Below are positions 62,805 through 64,000 of a stretch of 64,000 nucleotides of DNA, one piece after another (position 1 is the stretch's first letter; the number at the start of each line of letters is the position of its first letter). A program made the translations under genes and the position numbers. Origin of the DNA: Anaeramoeba flamelloides (lineage: Eukaryota; Metamonada; Anaeramoebidae); assembly GCA_027625915.1 (NCBI GenBank), contig JANTQA010000023.1:22134001-22198000 (forward strand), in the 5' to 3' direction. The notes below the pieces were generated by a model. It ran no database searches, had not been told where the DNA came from, and saw only the letters and a program-made list of their open reading frames with translations.

Positions 62805-64000
62805 ATAAAAAAAAACAATAATATATATACATATCTTTTTATTTAATAATAATAGCTTTATTTTTAATCCATTTTATTTTTTATCAATTTCAATTTTGGG
62901 CCTATTTCTTTATTATTTAAAAACTTATGATAACGATCCAAAGAATTTTGAAACAGTTTTAGTTCAGGCTTGTACTTTATTTGCAACTGATTTATTGTTA
63001 TTGTTTGTTAAAGATCGTTGTGGTAGACCAATAGTATCTCTTCAATCAAGGATTTCAATTATAATCAGACTAGTTATTTTAGTACTGCAAAAAAAATATT
63101 TATTTATTTCTCATATAATAATATATCAAATTTTCATTATGGTATTTGTGCAAAGAATCTTTTTATTACTTTATCCAAAATTAAATTCAATTGCAATGAT
63201 AAAAACTAAATTAAAAAATCTTTTTAATGAAAATCCTATTCCAAAATCTTATCTTGAAGAAGAAGAAGAAGAAGAAGAAGAAGAAGAAGAAGAAGAAGGC
63301 GAAGGTGAAGGTGAAGACCAAAAAGAAGATGATAATGAAATTTCGAAAACTGAAGAAAAAAAACAAGAAAAAAACAATAAAGAGGCAATCGAAGCACAGA
63401 TCTTAAAAGATACAAACAAAAATGACATTATTGTTGAAGGAAATGAAGATCAGGTCTTGAAAAAAAATAGTTTAAAAATAAGAGGATTTCTTTTATTATT
63501 TATAGTTTTAATCTTGACTGCTGCCATTATTCTTGAAACATATTTCATTGAGAAAATTGAATTTATTGATTCACTTGAAGAAAAAAAATTATTTATTTTC
63601 CCATTACAATATTTAGGATATTTTATGATTTGGATCAATTTAGTTGGTATTAATTTCTATGGAGCATATTATATTCATACTCTTGATTCGAAAAAAAAAT
63701 TTCAATCGTTCTTTTACATTTTTGTTGGCATTTTAATCACCATTCTTGGTGCAGTTCTTTTTGAAGTTGAAACTAATCTTAACAAGATATGGTCCATTTC
63801 ACCTGTTGTTATAATTTTAATAACTGTCTCCTCATTATCTGAATTTAAATTATGGATCAGCCGTGATTATGATTTATTAATTGATTTAGAACATGATCCA
63901 CATTTAGATAAATCCGTTAAGCAAAGTGGCTTCATGTTTTATTTGGTGAATATATTAAAAAACATTTATACCCTTATTGCCTTTTTTTTGCCAATCACCC
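62805..64000 (+). CDS. Multi-pass membrane protein, partial (5' exon unresolved, 3' off the window)
   Basis: The frame is open from 62805 to the window end, about 398 codons with no stop. There is no ATG near its start, but TAATAATAG at 62847-62855 fits a splice acceptor, giving an exon starting at 62856 with FIFNPFYFLSISILGLFLYY. About nine hydrophobic segments: four before an acidic cytosolic-type loop with a 15-residue poly-Glu run (63256-63300) plus EGEGEGEDQKEDD, then IRGFLLLFIVLILTAAIILE and four more to the edge. Conserved-looking polar words are LFVKDRCGRPIVSL and LLIDLEHDPHLDKSV. It resembles a transporter or receptor-like protein, but I cannot name a family. Confidence 0.7.
63256..63312 (+). 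repeat. GAA trinucleotide repeat in coding sequence
   Basis: About fifteen consecutive Glu codons, nearly all GAA, passing into GAAGGCGAAGGTGAAGGT. In-frame, so length changes would alter only the acidic loop. Confidence 0.9.

Noticed and set aside
1-64000. Stop-codon reassignment as in some ciliates
   Set aside because: The genes end at TAA or TAG, and none needs read-through of TAA, TAG or TGA.
1-64000. CRISPR arrays, bacterial operons or a prophage
   Set aside because: No regularly spaced direct repeats; introns, a eukaryotic tRNA and eukaryotic protein families show this is a nuclear genome.

Overview
The window is 64 kb of very A+T-rich eukaryotic nuclear DNA. TAA, TAG and TGA all act as stops. 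The introns I can place are short (74-134 bp) and GT-AG. Proteins carry low-complexity Lys, Asn, Glu and Ser tracts. The gene set (two-pore channel, TALE homeodomain, Pam16, CH domain plus PH-like regions, SPRY, long coiled coil) points to a free-living unicellular eukaryote. The style recalls amoeboid protists such as Anaeramoeba or Amoebozoa, but the lineage is inferred, not shown. Genes are sparse: about nine to twelve, separated by kilobases of A/T-rich DNA packed with old terminal-inverted-repeat (TIR) elements.

Layout, genes: SPRY protein (3.06-3.58 kb, +); two-exon coiled-coil protein (9.75-11.70, +); two-pore cation channel (15.53-18.49, -); tRNA-Gly(UCC) (18.97-19.04, -); TALE homeodomain protein whose recognition helix is completed by a second exon (23.41-24.19, -); unrecognised basic protein (30.61-31.41, -); unrecognised helical acidic-tailed protein (38.36-39.27, -); possible 62-65 aa protein (40.24-40.51, -); Pam16/Tim16 import-motor subunit (46.43-46.87, +); large CH / acidic Ser-rich / SR-like basic / PH-like protein (52.69-55.55, +); four-exon small membrane protein (59.94-60.77, +); possible 98 aa protein (61.26-61.55, -); and a multi-pass membrane protein running off the right edge (from about 62.8, +).

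Layout, mobile DNA: six copies of a ~195 bp near-perfect fold-back MITE, usually flanked by TA; several other families with long TIRs, mostly TA-flanked; one ~1.37 kb element flanked by TTAA; a ~480 bp mariner-like family with about seven copies; a decayed LINE reverse-transcriptase relic (20.3-21.8 kb, -); and hairpin arrays that abut the same LINE-related sequence at more than one place. One MITE sits inside an older TIR element, which gives a relative age. Short broken pieces of former genes lie near the SPRY and TALE genes.

The genes do not form an operon or one pathway. They are independent housekeeping and regulatory genes: cytoskeleton and membrane (CH/PH-like), organelle import (Pam16), endolysosomal or vacuolar ion flux (TPC) and transcription (TALE). 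The window is most notable for the density and variety of fold-back DNA elements and for three gene models that need splicing to become visible.
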